From NCBI RefSeq assembly GCF_021130785.1, contig NC_060214.1:44127001-44191000 (forward strand): DNA of 64,000 nt, in the 5' to 3' direction. Positions within the stretch are counted from its first letter, which is position 1. Every line of letters starts with the position of its first letter. Below are positions 62,411 through 64,000 of this stretch, piece after piece. The translations under genes and the position numbers were made by a program. This stretch comes from Homalodisca vitripennis (lineage: Eukaryota; Arthropoda; Insecta; Hemiptera; Cicadellidae). Under the pieces are notes generated by a model, which had not been told where the DNA came from, searched no databases, and saw only the letters and a list, made by a program, of their open reading frames with translations.

Positions 62411-64000
62411 GTAAGTGGACAATTCTTTTATAGTTTTGAAATATTCCCTCTTCATAAATCTGAAATAAAAAGGAAAATATATAATGATAGAAAAGGATAC
62501 TATTATAACGGGAGATGATATGCTTTTTAACACCCGTATATTCTGCATCAGACAGCCAAGATTGGGTCTTCACATATTGTATACGATGAGATACTGCCAT
62601 TCTTCATTACGAACAACGAGGACAAACTATGTATTTTTTTATAGATATTGGTCTACTTATTATGTCAGTACTGATGTACACTCTTTGTGAAAACTCCTGG
62701 AAAATCAATCTCTTCTATCTTAGGAAATACTAACATTTCAACCATTGTATTTTACCTCAAAAAATGTTGAGTGCTCTCTAAGAAACCATTTAACCTTCTC
62801 TTCTTGATCAATCCAATTTAAGGTATTATACTTCTGTCTTTTTCAACTTTAAAGTACTTAAACGTTGTAATACAACTCCGAATGGCACATTCATCATAAT
62901 ATTCAAGATTAAAAACTTTACCATGAGCAACTTGTTCCAGTGTAGAAAAGTGTAACAAATGTGTGCATATGACAAATCGGTCCAATACGATGTAATATCA
63001 TGAGTGCTCAAAATCTGTCATTTGCTGTCTAATTTCTGTGTTTACAGGCAGTGTACTGTCCAAGATCAAGAAACTGAAGACTCTGATGAACACATACTGG
63101 ATGCTGTGTGACGCCGTACACCAGGCTAATGACTTCTACTGCGATCAGCTGATGGCTATTATGTTCTCCTTATTTGTTCACGTCACTACCAGGTCCTACT
63201 TCTTCTTCTTACACGTCCAAACTGGTAAAGTGTTAAATATGACTAATGAGGGAGCCTGGTCTTTGGCGTACATTTGCTACGCGGTCCTGCTGGTTACCTC
63301 AAGCACAGATGTCACGAACTCGGTAAATGGCTTTTTAATGAAGCAATACTATATAACTCTAATTTTGAAAAATGAAAACCTAACATTATTGTATACAGAA
63401 ACGAATGACTGTAGGATATTAGCTTTAATAATCAATATAATATCTAATACGACATCTATTCTATGTTACTTTGTTAAAATATTCTTATTAATTTTGATAT
63501 TCATTATAAGTATGGTATCACATAACTCCAGAGAGTTGTATTAAATCATTTAAAAAGTGAAAAGGAAGGTTATAAAAGTGTTTTCAAAATGTAACACTAT
63601 TATATTGTAATATTTTGGTAGAGTAGGTTTATTGTTATGACATTAAATTTAGTATATCCATATATGATTATTGTGCTGAGTATAATAATTGTTCCTCTGC
63701 AGAAGTGAATATGCGTTTCAATTTAAAGAACTACCAGTAAGGGAATTACGTGTTTCTTTTTAATCTCCTCCTAATCGGAAAAATTTAAAAATTTAATATG
63801 TTTTATTCTAAGCAATGGGTTTTATAAACTAAATATTTTCAATACACATTTATGATTCTATACTACTACGATAAAAAGTTAATTCATAAGTAATATTTTT
63901 CATATTATTCGTACATGTTCAGGCTGACAACACAAGGACGACAATTTGCAAGTTCATCAACGAAGATCTGGATCCTGATATTAAGAAAGAGGTAAAGAAA
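61735..64000 (+). CDS. Insect gustatory receptor (Gr family), three exons, 3' end outside the window
   Basis: A seven-transmembrane ligand-gated channel subunit of the insect chemoreceptor superfamily, expected in the dendritic membrane of taste neurons or in internal chemosensory cells; the ligand is unknown. Exons: 61735-62410, 63048-63322 and 63923-64000 onward, joined in frame (phase 1, then phase 0). With ATG 61735 as residue 1, the N-terminus reads MNVFPNDVLWFCRTFGGLPI, the usual Gr opening. Hydrophobic segments lie at about 34-62, 74-95, 128-150, 156-180, 257-281 and 293-310. The conserved LCDAVHQANDFYCDQLMA region is at 245-262, and exon 3 starts with ADNTRTTICKFINEDLDPD, matching the stretch before the last membrane segment. 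343 residues are present; Grs are typically about 350-450, so the seventh helix and TYhhhhhQF-type end lie beyond base 64000. No in-frame stops. I chose ATG 61735 over the upstream GTG at 61660 because it directly precedes the conserved N-terminus. Subfamily is not assigned. Confidence 0.87.
62411..63047 (+). other. Gr intron 1
   Basis: 637 bp, GTAAGT to TTTCTGTGTTTACAG, A+T-rich. The short frames inside it on both strands (for example 62484-62690 and 62826-63011) are chance. Confidence 0.85.
63048..63322 (+). other. Gr exon 2
   Basis: Supplies two bases of codon 226 and codons 227-317, with membrane segments five and six. The acceptor TTTACAG ends at 63047. The donor GTAAAT starts at 63323, after codon TCG, leaving phase 0. 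Reading on past 63323 gives a longer open frame to 63543, but that extension is Ile/Asn/Thr-rich and unlike a Gr C-terminus. Confidence 0.83.
63323..63922 (+). other. Gr intron 2
   Basis: 600 bp, GTAAATGG to TACATGTTCAG. A non-spliced reading would end at TAA 63542-63544 and lose the conserved third-exon segment. Confidence 0.8.
63923..64000 (+). other. Gr exon 3, partial at the window edge
   Basis: 26 codons in phase 0 (residues 318-343), starting ADNTRTTICKFINEDLDPD and ending in a Lys/Glu-rich stretch. The base composition is clearly more balanced than the intron before it. A GTAAAG at 63992-63997 could mimic a donor, but Gr proteins usually continue here without a break. Confidence 0.8.

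Noticed and set aside
62091..62600. Minus-strand frames opposite Gr exon 1 and intron 1
   Set aside because: Shadows of the receptor exon and of the A+T-rich intron.
63323..63544. Unspliced continuation of Gr exon 2 to a stop at 63542
   Set aside because: The extension is A+T-driven and unlike a Gr C-terminus, whereas the exon at 63923 restores the conserved segment in phase.

Overview
This window looks like nuclear DNA from an insect. It is strongly A+T-rich (by eye about two thirds or more), has very few long open frames, and is littered with decayed transposable elements of animal type. Its only convincing host gene is an intron-containing chemoreceptor of the insect gustatory receptor (Gr) family, cut by the right edge. 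A hemipteran host would fit the mix of element families, but nothing here proves the order. I saw no rRNA, tRNA, CRISPR or bacterial-style operon.

Layout. 1-3.5 kb is A+T-rich spacer with a G+C-richer block, small inverted repeats and an 84-bp tandem duplication. 3.5-3.9 kb holds a dead LINE reverse transcriptase fragment (ADD motif, three in-frame stops). 7.0-9.2 kb is a roughly 2.2-kb DNA transposon with 34-bp imperfect terminal inverted repeats, two opposed clusters of degenerate 20-bp subterminal motifs, and a broken protein gene. 9.2-29 kb is almost featureless apart from microsatellites and an interspersed-repeat scrap. 29.2-33.1 kb has a tentative inverted-repeat element, an unexplained G+C-richer block and a piggyBac-like element with a truncated acidic transposase N-terminus. 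33.1-36.4 kb carries scattered copies of a short GCTCAGCCAA-containing motif and a LINE-like tail.

40.8-48.3 kb is a satellite array of about 50 monomers in one orientation, in at least three length classes. Dense small indels suggest poorly polished long-read sequence. Beyond it lie a 99-bp minisatellite (50.2 kb), a LINE ORF1 zinc-finger remnant (51.8 kb), a compact TTAA-flanked Kolobok-like element with a broken transposase C-terminus (54.2-55.3 kb) and a 253-bp tandem duplication (56.1-56.6 kb).

The host gene is at 61.7-64.0 kb. Three exons with phase-compatible splice sites encode 343 residues of a Gr with six of the usual seven membrane segments; the final exon is off the window. The other elements are independent insertions and show no sign of a joint function. 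The best leads for something new are the subterminal-repeat transposon at 7-9.2 kb and the multi-length satellite.
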